A stretch of DNA of 64,000 nt from Nocardioides sp. L-11A (GCA_029961745.1 CP124680.1:2542001-2606000); one strand, 5' to 3'; shown: positions 33,700 to 43,154, numbered from the stretch's first letter. The notes: generated by a model not told the origin, from the sequence alone. Numbers and translations are program-made.

Positions 33700-35326
33700 G
33701 CGCGATCCCCAGTGCGGTGCCGTCCTCGTCGGCGAGGGCGGCCGCGCGGAGTCCGGCCAGCGCGGCCGTGGCGTCGGGTCGGCCGGCGAGCGTGTCGACG
33801 GCCGCCATGAGCAGCCCGAAGCTCTCCTGGCCGTGGTGGTGGGTGGCGCCGTAGCCCTTGAGCACGCGCTGGCACTCGATGATCTCGCGGGCCAGGTCGG
33901 CGTCGGTGGCGGCGGCCTCGACGGCCCGGTCGAGCCAGGCGTCGATGGCGACCTGCTCGCGGCCGAAGCGGAGCGAGCGAGGGCGGAGGGGGCGGAACCG
34001 GGCCATCATCCAGAGCAGGGTGAAGCCGATGATGCCGGTGGTGTTGACCACGATGCCGTTGCGGGTGACCTTGCCGACGATCGTGGCGAAGAGGGACGAG
34101 CCGGCCAGCCAGCGGCCCAGGCGCGTGGGCAGGGTGTCGGTGATCTCCTGGACCTGCGGGTGGAGGTACTCGCGCACGTCGACCAGCTGGCCCGGCGCGG
34201 CCTTGGCCTCGGCGCGTACGCCCTCGATCCGGCGCCGGCGGATCTTCTGCTGCGCGACGTGGATGGTGTCCTGGTAGGTCATCCAGAGCCCGACGTGGCG
34301 GGCCGCCTCGGTGGTCAGGGCGGCCTCACCCTCGGCGTCCGGGTCGACGGCGGCCAGCCGCGCGACGCGGGTGAGGTAGCGGTCGGCGTACGCCGGGTCC
34401 TGGTAGACGGCCGTGCGGACGCAGCCGTGCAGCAGCATCGAGCGGGCGGCGACCGGGAAGGCGTTCGCGACCCGGGAGGCCTGGGGCTGCAGGTGCGGGC
34501 CGACGAGGTGGCCGGGGCGGGTCCGGGCGATCTCGTCGCGGCGGCGCTCCTCCTCGGCGGCGGCCTCCTCGGCCGGGTCGACCGGACGGCGCCGGCCGAT
34601 GGTGATCGGGACCGGGCCGGACCCCGGGGCAGCCGGGGCGGGCTCCGGCAGCGGGACGGGCGCCGGGCGGCCGGCGGCGTCGTACCCGGAGGCGAAGGCG
34701 GCGAGCGAGGCGTCGACGCCCTTGCCGGAGGCGCGGATGGCGTCTTCGAAGGCGGCGCGCTCGAAGGGCAGTTCGCCGGAGCCGGCCAGGGCGCCGAAGA
34801 GGGCGGCGCTGATCACGCTGCGGGCGTCCTCGGCGAGCTTCATGAAGTCGGCCGCGATGAGCCTGCGGGAGCCGGCGTGCGCCGCCTCCAGCAGGCCGAA
34901 GCTGTCGACCCGGCCGTCGCCGAGCGCGAGCCGCTCGTCCATCGAGTAGACCCGGTTGGTCGAGGCGATGAGCGTGGTCCGGTCGGGGGTGGCGAACCCG
35001 CGCTGGACGGCGCGACCGGCCTCCATCAGCTCGGAGGCGATGACGACGTCGACCTCGCCGGGCGTGGGGAACAGGCTCAGCACCGGCTCGGTACGGACGC
35101 CGGCGGGCTGCTCGCCGACCGAGGGTGGGTAGAGCTCGACGTAATAGACGGTCGCGCCGGTGCGCTGCGCGACGCCGGCCACGGACGTGTTCTGCGCGTG
35201 GTAGCCGGCCTTCTCGCCGACCGCGACGATCCAGTCGGCCAGGACGCCGCCGCCCTCGCCGCCCATCGCCAGGATCGCGATCGTGATCGGCCGCCGGCCC
35301 GCGGACCAGCTGCTGGGAGCGGACAT
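33659..35326 (-). CDS. Indolepyruvate:ferredoxin oxidoreductase beta-type subunit with DUF6537-like C-terminus
   Basis: A 555-aa protein. The N-terminal 200 residues are the pyruvate:ferredoxin oxidoreductase gamma-like domain (ITIAILAMGGEGGGVLADWI and NTSVAGVAQRTGATVYYVE). A Pro/Ala linker follows, then a helical C-terminal domain like DUF6537 of large indolepyruvate oxidoreductases, here with QDTIHVAQQKIRRRRIEGVR and RVLKGYGATHHHGQESFG. It works with the 725-aa partner encoded just upstream to convert aryl pyruvates to aryl-acetyl-CoA. The ATG at 35326 shares one base with the partner's stop. The end overlaps lrp by 41 nt. Confidence 0.85.
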   Translation of the reverse strand: MSAPSSWSAGRRPITIAILAMGGEGGGVLADWIVAVGEKAGYHAQNTSVAGVAQRTGATVYYVELYPPSVGEQPAGVRTEPVLSLFPTPGEVDVVIASELMEAGRAVQRGFATPDRTTLIASTNRVYSMDERLALGDGRVDSFGLLEAAHAGSRRLIAADFMKLAEDARSVISAALFGALAGSGELPFERAAFEDAIRASGKGVDASLAAFASGYDAAGRPAPVPLPEPAPAAPGSGPVPITIGRRRPVDPAEEAAAEEERRRDEIARTRPGHLVGPHLQPQASRVANAFPVAARSMLLHGCVRTAVYQDPAYADRYLTRVARLAAVDPDAEGEAALTTEAARHVGLWMTYQDTIHVAQQKIRRRRIEGVRAEAKAAPGQLVDVREYLHPQVQEITDTLPTRLGRWLAGSSLFATIVGKVTRNGIVVNTTGIIGFTLLWMMARFRPLRPRSLRFGREQVAIDAWLDRAVEAAATDADLAREIIECQRVLKGYGATHHHGQESFGLLMAAVDTLAGRPDATAALAGLRAAALADEDGTALGIALSALPRSTSACGA

Positions 35327-37503
35327 CAGGGACTCACCTCGTAGCGTGCGGCCCGGCGCTCGACGCCGGACGTGAGAAGGCCGATCCAGCCGCCGCGCAT
35401 CCGGCTCAGCAGGCGGTCGCGCCAGGTCGGGTTGTAGACCAGGTCGGTCCGGTAGAAGGACGGGCACAGGGACGCCGCGTGCGCGTTGGCGCCACACACC
35501 CCGCACCCGACGCAGGAGTCGAGCACGGTGGCGACCGGGTCGGTGCGCATCGGGTCGGGGTTGGCCTTGATCGTCAGCGAGGGACAGCCGGAGACGCGGA
35601 TGCACGCGTGGTCGCCGGTGCAGGTGTCGGCGTCGACGCCGAAGCGCTCCTTGACGACCCGCTTGCCCTCCTTGATCGCCTTGGCGCGCTGGGGCTTGAC
35701 CCGGCGCTGCCGGTTGAGCTGGCACTCGCTCTGCGCGACGACGACCTTGGGGCCGGCCTCCTTGGTGGTCAGCGCCTTGACGAAGACGTCGCGCAGGGCG
35801 CCGATCTTGTAGGTGTTGCTGACCGTCCTGACCCAGTTGACGCCGACCCCGCGCACGGCCTTCTCGATCGGGTGCTTGGTCGAGCGCAGCACGCTGTCGG
35901 CCTGGGAGGAGAGCACGTCCTGGCCACCGGTGGCCGCGCTGTAGGCGTTGTCGACGACGAGCAGCAGCTGGTCGTTCTGGTTGAAGACCGCGTTGCCGAC
36001 GCCGCTGGTCAGGCCGTTGTGCCAGAAGCCGCCGTCGCCCATCACCGCGATCGTGCGGCGGTCGGCGTCCTTGGAGTTGAGCGCCGCGGCACCCGCCGAG
36101 CCCAGGCCGTAGCCCATCGTGGTGGCGCCGAGGTTGAACGGCTCGTTGATCGCGAACAGGTGGCAGCCGATGTCGGCGCTCACGTGGTGCTGCTTGCCGG
36201 TCTCCTTCTCGGCCAGCTTGAGCGCGCTGAAGATCGGCCGCTCCGGGCAGCCGGTGCACAGCCCCGGCGGCCGAGGCCGTACGACGGCCGCGTCCACGCG
36301 GGTCGCGAAGGGGCTGCGCGGGTCGTCCTCGGGCATGAGCAGCGAGGGGCTGCTCCGCACGACGTCCGGCACGTACTTCTGCAGGAAGGCGTCGAGGCCG
36401 CGGGTGACCGCGGTCGCGGTGTACTCGCCGGCGACCGGGAGCAGGTCCTTGCCGTGCAGCGCCACCGGGGAGCCGGCCCGGCGCAGGATGGCGTTGAGGT
36501 TCTGCTCGATGTAGTCGGGCTGGCCCTCCTCGACGAGCAGCACGGCGCGCTTGTCGGCACAGAAGTCGAGGATCTCGTCGTCGACGACCGGGTAGGTCAC
36601 GTTCATGACGTAGATCGGCACCTGGGTGTTGCCGAAGGCGTCAGAGCAGCCGAGCAGCTCCATCGCCCGGTTGAGCGTGTTGTAGACGCCGCCCTGGACG
36701 ATGATGCCGACATCGGAGGTGCCTGACTCGTCGGGGCCGAGCACCTCGTTGAGGCCGCGGCTCTTGATGAACTCGACCGCGGCGGGCCAGCGGTTCTCGA
36801 TCTTCTCCTTCTCGTGCAGGAAGCTGGCCGGCGGCAGCACGATCCGGTCGAGCTGGCGCGCGGGGTTCTCGATCGCCTCGGTCACCGTCATCGGCGGGCG
36901 CTTGTTGTCCTTGGCGGTGAACGTGCCGTAGAGGTGGCAGGAGCGCAGCCGGAGCTGGAGCATGACCGGGGTGCTGCTCGCCTCGGAGAGCTCGAAGCCC
37001 GCCTCGACGGCGTCCACGATGGCGCTGATGTTGGGGCGCGGGTCGAGCAGCCACATCTGCGACTTCATGGCGAAGGCGTGCGAGCGCTCCTGCATGATGC
37101 TCGAGCCCTCGCCGTAGTCCTCGCCGACGATGACGAGTGCCCCGCCGGTCACCCCGCCGCTGGCGAGGTTGGCGAGCGCGTCCGAGGCGACGTTGGTGCC
37201 GACCGTCGACTTGAACGTGATCGCGCCGCGCAGCGGGTAGTTCACCGACGCGGCGAGCATCGCCGCCGCGGTGGCCTCGGAGGCGCTGTTCTCGAAGTAG
37301 ACCCCGAGCTCCTCCAGAATCTCGTGCGCGTCGCCGAGCACGTCCATGAGGTGCGAGATCGGCGCGCCCTGGTAGCCGCCGACGTAGGCCACCCCGGACT
37401 GCAGCAGGGCCTTGGTGACGGCGAGGATGCCCTCGCCGGAGAAGGACGTGCCCTGCCCGGCGCGCAGCTTGAGCACCTCGTCGGCGAAGGACCGCTCGGC
37501 CAT
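35326..37503 (-). CDS. Indolepyruvate:ferredoxin oxidoreductase alpha-type subunit
   Basis: A 725-aa thiamine-diphosphate and iron-sulphur enzyme subunit. The N-terminal PFOR-type domain includes GVAYVGGYQGAPISHLMD and ENSASEATAAAMLAAS. LCTGCPERPIFSAL is the usual motif before the TPP domain, and VMGDGGFWHNGLTSGVGNAV is the GDG-N TPP site. The C-terminus (626-680) carries cysteines at about 628, 634, 640 and C-x2-C-x2-C near 664-670 plus 680, enough for one or two 4Fe-4S clusters. It would decarboxylate indolepyruvate or phenylpyruvate and pass electrons to ferredoxin. The ATG at 37503 follows GGTGAGGG. Its neighbours link it to aromatic degradation. Confidence 0.9.
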   Translation of the reverse strand: MAERSFADEVLKLRAGQGTSFSGEGILAVTKALLQSGVAYVGGYQGAPISHLMDVLGDAHEILEELGVYFENSASEATAAAMLAASVNYPLRGAITFKSTVGTNVASDALANLASGGVTGGALVIVGEDYGEGSSIMQERSHAFAMKSQMWLLDPRPNISAIVDAVEAGFELSEASSTPVMLQLRLRSCHLYGTFTAKDNKRPPMTVTEAIENPARQLDRIVLPPASFLHEKEKIENRWPAAVEFIKSRGLNEVLGPDESGTSDVGIIVQGGVYNTLNRAMELLGCSDAFGNTQVPIYVMNVTYPVVDDEILDFCADKRAVLLVEEGQPDYIEQNLNAILRRAGSPVALHGKDLLPVAGEYTATAVTRGLDAFLQKYVPDVVRSSPSLLMPEDDPRSPFATRVDAAVVRPRPPGLCTGCPERPIFSALKLAEKETGKQHHVSADIGCHLFAINEPFNLGATTMGYGLGSAGAAALNSKDADRRTIAVMGDGGFWHNGLTSGVGNAVFNQNDQLLLVVDNAYSAATGGQDVLSSQADSVLRSTKHPIEKAVRGVGVNWVRTVSNTYKIGALRDVFVKALTTKEAGPKVVVAQSECQLNRQRRVKPQRAKAIKEGKRVVKERFGVDADTCTGDHACIRVSGCPSLTIKANPDPMRTDPVATVLDSCVGCGVCGANAHAASLCPSFYRTDLVYNPTWRDRLLSRMRGGWIGLLTSGVERRAARYEVSP

Positions 37504-37516
37504 CGGGCCCTCACCT

Positions 37517-38317
37517 TCAGTTCGGGACGATCGCGAGGGCGCGGGCGGGGGAGCCCGTGCCACCGACGATCGGGAGCGGCGCGACGATGATCACCGCGCC
37601 GGTGCGGGGCAGCCGGTCGAGGTTCTGCAGCTGGGTCAGGCCGTACTTGTCGGCGCCGAGCAGGAAGTGGTGCACCGGGAACGGCGGCTCCAGGCCGCCG
37701 GCCTGGCCGGCGTCGATGCCGACGGTCTCGACGCCGAAGCCGCTGATCGACGACGCGGCGAGCCACTGCGCGCCCGCGGCCGAGACGCCCGGCGTGTGCG
37801 GGCCGTTCTCGTCGGCGTTGGCGAAGGCGACGGCGTCGCGGCTGTACGTGCTCCAGCCGGTGCGGAAGAGCAGCCAGGCGCCCTCGGGCAGCGGGCCGTG
37901 CTCGGCGACGTACGCCTCGAAGTGCTCGGGACCGAGCAGCAGGTCGGGGTCGGCCTCGGCCTCGGCGGTGAAGTCCATGACGACAGCAGGACCGACCAGG
38001 CGGCCCGGCGCGATCTGGTCGACCGAGGCGCCGTCGCGACCGGTGGCCCAGTGGGTCGGGGCGTCGAGGTGGGTGCCGGTGTGCTCGCCGGTGTGGATGT
38101 TGTGCCAGCCCCAGAACGGGCCGTCGGCGTCGAAGTCGCTGACCTTCTCCAGCGAGAGCGGGATCGTGTTGGCGAACGGCTCGGGCAGCTGGAGGATCGG
38201 CGTCTCGGACGAGAGCGGCGCGGTCAGGTCGACGACGGCCGCGGCGCCGGTCGCGAGCGCGGTGAGCAGGCCGTCGAGGGCGGTGCTGCTGGTCGTGGTG
38301 CTGGGGGCGGTGGTCAT
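37517..38317 (-). CDS. Cyclase-family hydrolase (kynurenine formamidase-like fold)
   Basis: A 266-aa metal-dependent hydrolase of the cyclase/KynB family. The signature HTGTHLDAPTHW (H-x-G-T-H-x-D-x-P-x-H) supplies the metal ligands. Family members hydrolyse N-formylkynurenine, isatin or related amides. The context (indolepyruvate oxidoreductase, anthraniloyl-CoA enzymes) makes an indole-derived lactam or formamide an attractive substrate, but this is inference. The ATG at 38317 overlaps the flavoprotein stop by 4 nt. GAAAGG is a modest ribosome site upstream. Confidence 0.82.
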   Translation of the reverse strand: MTTAPSTTTSSTALDGLLTALATGAAAVVDLTAPLSSETPILQLPEPFANTIPLSLEKVSDFDADGPFWGWHNIHTGEHTGTHLDAPTHWATGRDGASVDQIAPGRLVGPAVVMDFTAEAEADPDLLLGPEHFEAYVAEHGPLPEGAWLLFRTGWSTYSRDAVAFANADENGPHTPGVSAAGAQWLAASSISGFGVETVGIDAGQAGGLEPPFPVHHFLLGADKYGLTQLQNLDRLPRTGAVIIVAPLPIVGGTGSPARALAIVPN

Positions 38318-39918
38318 CGGCGGAACCTTTCGGGGAGGCGGCGCAGGCCGCGAGGGGTGAGGAGCTGCTGGGCGACGAGGTGGCCGGAGCCGCCGCCGAG
38401 GCCGGGGCCGGGGTGGGTGAACGCCCCGATGTGGAAGAGCCCGGCCACGCCGGTGCGGTGACCGGTGCCCGTGCCGGGGCGCCACAGGAGCGACTGGTCG
38501 AGCTCAGCGGCGCCGCCGTAGGGGTCGCCGTGCACGGCGTTGGCGTTGGCGGCGCTGAGGGCGGTGGGGGAGATGACGTGGCGGCCGATGACGCTGTCGG
38601 CCAGGCCGGGCGCGTGCTCGGCTACGCGGGCCAGGACCCGGTCGGTGTAGGCGTCGGCGACCTCGGCGCTCCACCCGTCGCTGACGTCGATCTCGCCGGC
38701 GGCGTCGCCGCCCGGTGCCCACGGCACCTCCTGGAGCTGCAGCCACAGCGTGGCCTGCCCCTCGGGCGCGCGGGTCGGGTCGAGCACGCACTGCTGGCCG
38801 ACCACCACGGTGGGTGCCGAGGGCAGCAGCCCGGCCTCGGCCTGGGCGCAGGCGATCGCGGTGCTGTCGGCGCCGTTGCCGACATGGATCAGGGGTACGG
38901 CGTCGAGGCGGCTGTCGCTCCAGCGGACGGGGCGGTCGAGCGCGAGGTGGATCTGCGTGGCCGCACGCCCCGGCCGATGCCGGGAGACGGCCTGCCGGCC
39001 GGCGTCGGTCACCGCGTCGGGGGCGAGGAGCTGCTGGTAGAGCCGCCCGGTCGACGTCGACGCGAGCACCGCGCGCCCGGCGACCAGCCGCTCCCCACCG
39101 GCCTCGACGGCCACGGCCCGCCCGTCGCGGACCACGATCCGGTCGACACTGGTGTCGAGCAGGACGTCGACCCCGCGCTCGGCGAGCAGTCCGGCGAACG
39201 CGGCGACGAAGTTGCGCGCCCCACCCTCGACGACCGGCAGTCCGATCGCGTGCATGGTGAACGCCATCACCGGCAGCATCAGCCCGCCGGTGGCCTGGTC
39301 GGGGGCGAGGCCGGCGTGCAGCAGCCAGGGCGACCAGAGTTGGTCGACCTCGAAGCCGGCGAAGCGCTCGCGGACCAGGCCGCGGCCGGACTGGGTCGAG
39401 ACCCGCATCAGCTCGGTCAGGCCGTCCCGGCCGAGACCGCGCACGGCGCCGTACCCGAGGCGGGCGAGGTCGCCGGTGCGCAGCTCGGAGCCGAGCGCAC
39501 CGAACACGTGCGGGGCCCACTGGTCGAGCTGGCCCAGCAGCTCGGCGTAGGCGCGGGCGTCGGCGGCGTGGGCGAAGTCGACCGCCGTCTTCTCCGGGTC
39601 GCGGTCGGCGATCACGGTGCCCCGCTCGGAGACCGACGCGGTGACCGGTCCCTCGGCGTTGCGGTAGACCAGGCCGTGCCGGTGCAGGTCCGCGCCGAGG
39701 GTGGCGTAGCCGCCGCCCGCGACGAAGAGCGGGTGCCACGAGCTGAACGTGTCGTGCACGAAGCCGGGCGCGGTCAGCTCGTCGGAGGCGATGAAGCCGC
39801 CGAGCCGGTCCCGCTCCTCGACCACCGCGACCTGCCAGCCGGCGCCGGCGAGCTCGGCCGCGGCGACGAGCGCGTTGATCCCGGCGCCGACGACGATCGT
39901 GTCGTAGTGGCGGCTCAT
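38314..39918 (-). CDS. Phytoene-desaturase-like FAD oxidoreductase
   Basis: A 534-aa flavoprotein of the CrtI/amine-oxidase superfamily. The N-terminal dinucleotide motif is YDTIVVGAGINALVAAAELA with VVEERDRLGGF. The C-terminal flavin motif is GLFHIGAFTHPGPGLGGGSG, recognisable through HPGPGLGGGSGH. No carotenoid genes are nearby, so it is probably not a carotenoid enzyme. Members of this group (COG1233) are common in catabolic clusters with unknown substrates. It overlaps the flavin monooxygenase upstream (4 nt) and the cyclase-family gene downstream (4 nt). Confidence 0.82.
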   Translation of the reverse strand: MSRHYDTIVVGAGINALVAAAELAGAGWQVAVVEERDRLGGFIASDELTAPGFVHDTFSSWHPLFVAGGGYATLGADLHRHGLVYRNAEGPVTASVSERGTVIADRDPEKTAVDFAHAADARAYAELLGQLDQWAPHVFGALGSELRTGDLARLGYGAVRGLGRDGLTELMRVSTQSGRGLVRERFAGFEVDQLWSPWLLHAGLAPDQATGGLMLPVMAFTMHAIGLPVVEGGARNFVAAFAGLLAERGVDVLLDTSVDRIVVRDGRAVAVEAGGERLVAGRAVLASTSTGRLYQQLLAPDAVTDAGRQAVSRHRPGRAATQIHLALDRPVRWSDSRLDAVPLIHVGNGADSTAIACAQAEAGLLPSAPTVVVGQQCVLDPTRAPEGQATLWLQLQEVPWAPGGDAAGEIDVSDGWSAEVADAYTDRVLARVAEHAPGLADSVIGRHVISPTALSAANANAVHGDPYGGAAELDQSLLWRPGTGTGHRTGVAGLFHIGAFTHPGPGLGGGSGHLVAQQLLTPRGLRRLPERFRR

Positions 39919-41387
39919 GAGGCCGTCACGCCGAGCCGGCGGGCCAGCCGCGGCGTGATCCTGCGGTAGTTGCTCGGGTTGATCGGCAGCAGCCACTGGC
40001 GGGCCCGGGTGAGCGGGCCGACGTTGAGGCCGACGTCCGAGAGCACCTCGTCGATGTTGTGCACCGAGAACGGGATGATGTTGGTGCCGCGGGCGTGCTG
40101 GCCCTGGGTGCGCTCCCGCATCCAGGTGAGCCGGTCCCGCACGGCAACGTGCATCTGCGTCCTGCTGGGGAGCGTGTGGTTGCCGCCGAGCATCGAGCCG
40201 ATCCAGATCGCCGACACCTCGGCCGAGAGCGGTGAGAAGAACGACGAGTTGTAGCCGGCGAAGCTCAGGTCGGGCAGGTAGATCGGGTGGATCTGCCGGT
40301 AGAGCAGGTAGTCGCCGTTCTCGTCGGTCAGCTTGTCCATGACCTCCTGGGGGAGGAAGGGCAGGTCCTGGGACCAGCCCGTCGCCGCGACGACGACGTC
40401 GACCGGGATGATCGAGCCGTTGCTGAGCTCGGCGAACGGCTTGCCGTCCTGCTCGACGAAGCGCTCGATGATCGTGTCGCGCTGGACGTCGATCCGGCCC
40501 TCGCTGACGCCCTCGAAGAAGCCCTCGGAGGCCAGGGACACCGTGGAGCGGGCGATGTCGGAGAACTGGCCCTCGGGCACCAGCCCGAGGGCCTCGAGCC
40601 CGAGCTGCTTGGTGGTGACCTTCTCGACGCTGCCGAGCATGCCGTTGGCCATCGCCGAGTCCCGGGCGTGGAGCAGGCGCTCCGGGCCGGCCACCGAGCG
40701 GTAGCGGAACAGACCCTCGCCCATCCGGGTGAGCATCAGGTACTTGTAGTTGAGGACGCCCTTGACCTTGCGCGGCATCTTCCAGAGCAGCTCGCGCGCC
40801 ACGACGGTGGTCGACGCGGCGACCTTGGAGATCTCCACGGTGATGTCGCACGCCGACTTGCCGTAGCCGACGACGACGGTGTGCTTGTCGCGCACCTGGT
40901 CGAGCTCGTGCCAGTCGCTGGCCGCCATCACCTCGCCGCCGAGCTTCTCGAACAGGTCGAGGTTCTCGAACGGCGGGATGAACGGGCGGGAGAAGATGCC
41001 GCTGGCCAGCACCAGGTGGTCGTAGTGCTCGGTGCCGGAGGCCGTGGTGACGTCCCAACCGCCGCCGTCGGCCGGGTTGGCCAGCTCGACCTCGGTGCCC
41101 AGCCGCAGGTACGGCGTGAGCCCGAACCGCTCGGCGTACGACGTGAGGTAGCTCTGCACCTGCTCGCCCGAGGGCCACTCGGGGTAGCCCTTGGGCATCG
41201 GCTGGTCGGACAGCGCATAGGTCCCCTTGTTGTTCTGGGTCTTCAGGCCGGGGTAGCGGCGGGTGGCGCTCCACACGCCTCCGACGTCCGGGGTCTTCTC
41301 GAAGACGACGACGTCGTGCCCGAGTTGACGCAGCACCTTGGCGGAGGAGAGGCCGGCGAAGCCGGCGCCGACGATGGCGATCTTCAT
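39915..41387 (-). CDS. Flavin-containing monooxygenase-like protein
   Basis: A 490-aa NAD(P)H- and FAD-dependent monooxygenase-like protein. The first Rossmann motif is MKIAIVGAGFAGLSSAKVL, and the second (VVVGYGKSACDITVEI) sits near residue 170. DVVVAATGWSQDLPFL is the usual A-T-G-Y/W segment. It would insert oxygen into, or oxidise a heteroatom of, an organic substrate. Either the ATG at 41387 (GAGG 9 nt upstream) or the GTG at 41402 that overlaps the SDR stop could be used. I favour the ATG. It forms a gene block with the SDR and the CrtI-like oxidoreductase. Confidence 0.85.
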   Translation of the reverse strand: MKIAIVGAGFAGLSSAKVLRQLGHDVVVFEKTPDVGGVWSATRRYPGLKTQNNKGTYALSDQPMPKGYPEWPSGEQVQSYLTSYAERFGLTPYLRLGTEVELANPADGGGWDVTTASGTEHYDHLVLASGIFSRPFIPPFENLDLFEKLGGEVMAASDWHELDQVRDKHTVVVGYGKSACDITVEISKVAASTTVVARELLWKMPRKVKGVLNYKYLMLTRMGEGLFRYRSVAGPERLLHARDSAMANGMLGSVEKVTTKQLGLEALGLVPEGQFSDIARSTVSLASEGFFEGVSEGRIDVQRDTIIERFVEQDGKPFAELSNGSIIPVDVVVAATGWSQDLPFLPQEVMDKLTDENGDYLLYRQIHPIYLPDLSFAGYNSSFFSPLSAEVSAIWIGSMLGGNHTLPSRTQMHVAVRDRLTWMRERTQGQHARGTNIIPFSVHNIDEVLSDVGLNVGPLTRARQWLLPINPSNYRRITPRLARRLGVTAS

Positions 41388-41398
41388 GGGAGGGGTCC

Positions 41399-42184
41399 TC
41401 ACTCGGTGAGCTGCGGGATGGCGGGGACGGTCTGCTCGGGGCCGAGCGCGGAGTAGCCGCCGTCGGCGGCCCAGTCGGCGCCGGTGACGATCGAGGCGGC
41501 GTCCGAGGCGAGGAAGGCGACGATCTCGCCGATCTCGGCGCCGTCACCGACCCGGCCGGTCAGGTGGAAGGGCGCGGCCACGCGGTCGGTCTTGGCGCGG
41601 TCGCTGCCCGACAGGTCGTCCATGATCTTCGACCAGGTCCAGCCCGGGCTGACCGAGTTGACCCGGATGCCGTCGCCGGCGAGGTCGGTGGCCATCGACC
41701 GGGTGAGCTGGACGATCGCCGCCTTGGAGGCGGGGTAGACCCAGCGCCCCGTCTGGGCGACCTTGCTGGAGATCGAGGTGAAGTTCACGACCGCCGCGTG
41801 CTCGCTGGCCTGCAGGTGCGGGTACGCCGCGCGGACGACCTCGACGATGCTGACCAGGTTGACGTTCAGCGCGGTGAGCCAGTCGGCCCGGTTGGTCGCG
41901 AAGCCCTCGTCGAGGTAGGTCGCGGCGAGATTGACCACGATGTCGATGCCGCCGAAGCCCTCGACGGTGGCGGCCACGAGGTCCGCGACCGCGGCGTCGT
42001 CGGTGATGTCGGTCCGGACGAACCGGACCTCGTCGCCCAGCTTCTCGGCGGCGGTGCCGCCGGCCTCGTCGATGTCGGCCACGACGACGCGGGCGCCGGC
42101 CGTGGCCAGGGCACCGATCACGCCGTGGGCCAGCAGGGTGGCGCCGCCGGTGACGATCGCGGTCCGGCCGGTCAGGTCGGTCAT
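41399..42184 (-). CDS. Short-chain dehydrogenase/reductase (SDR)
   Basis: A 261-aa classical SDR. The catalytic Ser is in NFTSISSKVAQTG and the Y-x-x-x-K in YPASKAAIVQL. RVNSVSPGWTWSKIM follows as usual. The nucleotide motif is TGGATLLAHGV instead of the normal TGxxxGIG, so the glycine-rich loop is unusual and cofactor binding may differ. The ATG at 42184 has GGAGGA upstream. It is the first gene of a five- or six-gene run down to 33659, separated by 121 nt from the regulator. A TAGTGT box (plus strand 42236-42241) lies about 50 nt upstream. Confidence 0.85.
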   Translation of the reverse strand: MTDLTGRTAIVTGGATLLAHGVIGALATAGARVVVADIDEAGGTAAEKLGDEVRFVRTDITDDAAVADLVAATVEGFGGIDIVVNLAATYLDEGFATNRADWLTALNVNLVSIVEVVRAAYPHLQASEHAAVVNFTSISSKVAQTGRWVYPASKAAIVQLTRSMATDLAGDGIRVNSVSPGWTWSKIMDDLSGSDRAKTDRVAAPFHLTGRVGDGAEIGEIVAFLASDAASIVTGADWAADGGYSALGPEQTVPAIPQLTE

Positions 42185-42305
42185 GGGTGGTCCTCCGCTC
42201 CTCGCTGCGACGCACGTCACATCGCGTGGACCGGGACACTAGGCAGCGGCGGCGGCCGCCACTATCCGGAATGCGCGGGCGTCATCCGCGAACCGCGGGA
42301 GGTTC

Positions 42306-43154
42306 TCAGGAGACGGGCCAGTGGCGCGCGGCATGGGCCAGCGCACGGCCCTCCAGGGTCGCCACGAGGCGCTCGAAGAGCGCGGCGGCGTCCGGTCCGC
42401 TCCAGTCCGGGCTGAGCAGCTCGCGGGGCAGGCCAGGGTCGCGGTAGGGGAGCCGGCGCCAGCCGTCCACCGCGGTGAGGTAGGTCGTGAAGGCGCGTTG
42501 CGGGTCGACGACTCCGCTGGCGTCGATCTCATCGGCGACCGGCCCGAACTCGTCGATGAACGCGCGATAGCGCGCGTCGATGCCGGTGAGGTCCCAGCTC
42601 TCGTAGAGCAGCGAGGCGAGGTCCTGACCGGCCACGTGGTCGCCGACGAAGACCGCGCTGTAGCGGGCCAGGCCGAGCTCGGAGATGGCGCGCTCGGCCG
42701 CCGCCTGCATCCGGGCCGGGGCGATCCACATGGCGGTGCCGACGTTGCCGAACCCGAGCGAGGAGAGATGGGCGCGCAACTGCTGGCGTTTGCTGCGCTC
42801 CGCCTCGGGGACGGAGAAGTTGACGATGCACCAGCCGTCCTCGAGGGCCGCGGACTGCCGGCTGTGCCAGATCACCTCGTCACCGGCGGCGAGGGAGCGC
42901 AGCGCCTCGGGGGTGAGTGCGTAGCCGCGACTCCCGCCACGGCTCTCGGACTCGAGCCAGCCGCGCTTCTTGAGCCGGAAGACGGCGGTCCGCACCGACG
43001 GTCCGTCGAGGCCGAGCGGGCCGAGCAGGTCGATGCTGCCGCCGATGGGCATCCAGTTGCCCATCCGGCGCACGACGGCGCCCAGGAAGCTCACGACCAC
43101 GGTCCGGGAACCGCGCCCGCGGGCCTCGGTCGGGGCCGGTTCCGTGGTGCTCAT
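42306..43154 (-). CDS. PaaX family transcriptional regulator
   Basis: A 282-aa PaaX-like regulator. The winged-helix N-terminus is at about residues 15-85 (LDGPSVRTAVFRLKKRGWLE with the recognition helix, then SRGYALTPEA). The central and C-terminal PaaX domains follow, with the typical YESWDLTGIDARYRAFI. PaaX proteins repress phenylacetate or related aromatic-CoA pathways and are released by aryl-CoA thioesters. Placed between the two halves of the aromatic cluster, it probably responds to an aryl-acetyl-CoA or 2-aminobenzoyl-CoA. I take the ATG at 43154. An in-frame ATG three codons upstream (43163) is possible. Confidence 0.87.
   Translation of the reverse strand: MSTTEPAPTEARGRGSRTVVVSFLGAVVRRMGNWMPIGGSIDLLGPLGLDGPSVRTAVFRLKKRGWLESESRGGSRGYALTPEALRSLAAGDEVIWHSRQSAALEDGWCIVNFSVPEAERSKRQQLRAHLSSLGFGNVGTAMWIAPARMQAAAERAISELGLARYSAVFVGDHVAGQDLASLLYESWDLTGIDARYRAFIDEFGPVADEIDASGVVDPQRAFTTYLTAVDGWRRLPYRDPGLPRELLSPDWSGPDAAALFERLVATLEGRALAHAARHWPVS

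Noticed and set aside
38314..39918. Carotenoid biosynthesis (phytoene desaturase).
   Set aside because: The fold matches, but no crtB, crtE or other carotenoid genes are nearby and the gene overlaps catabolic neighbours on both sides.
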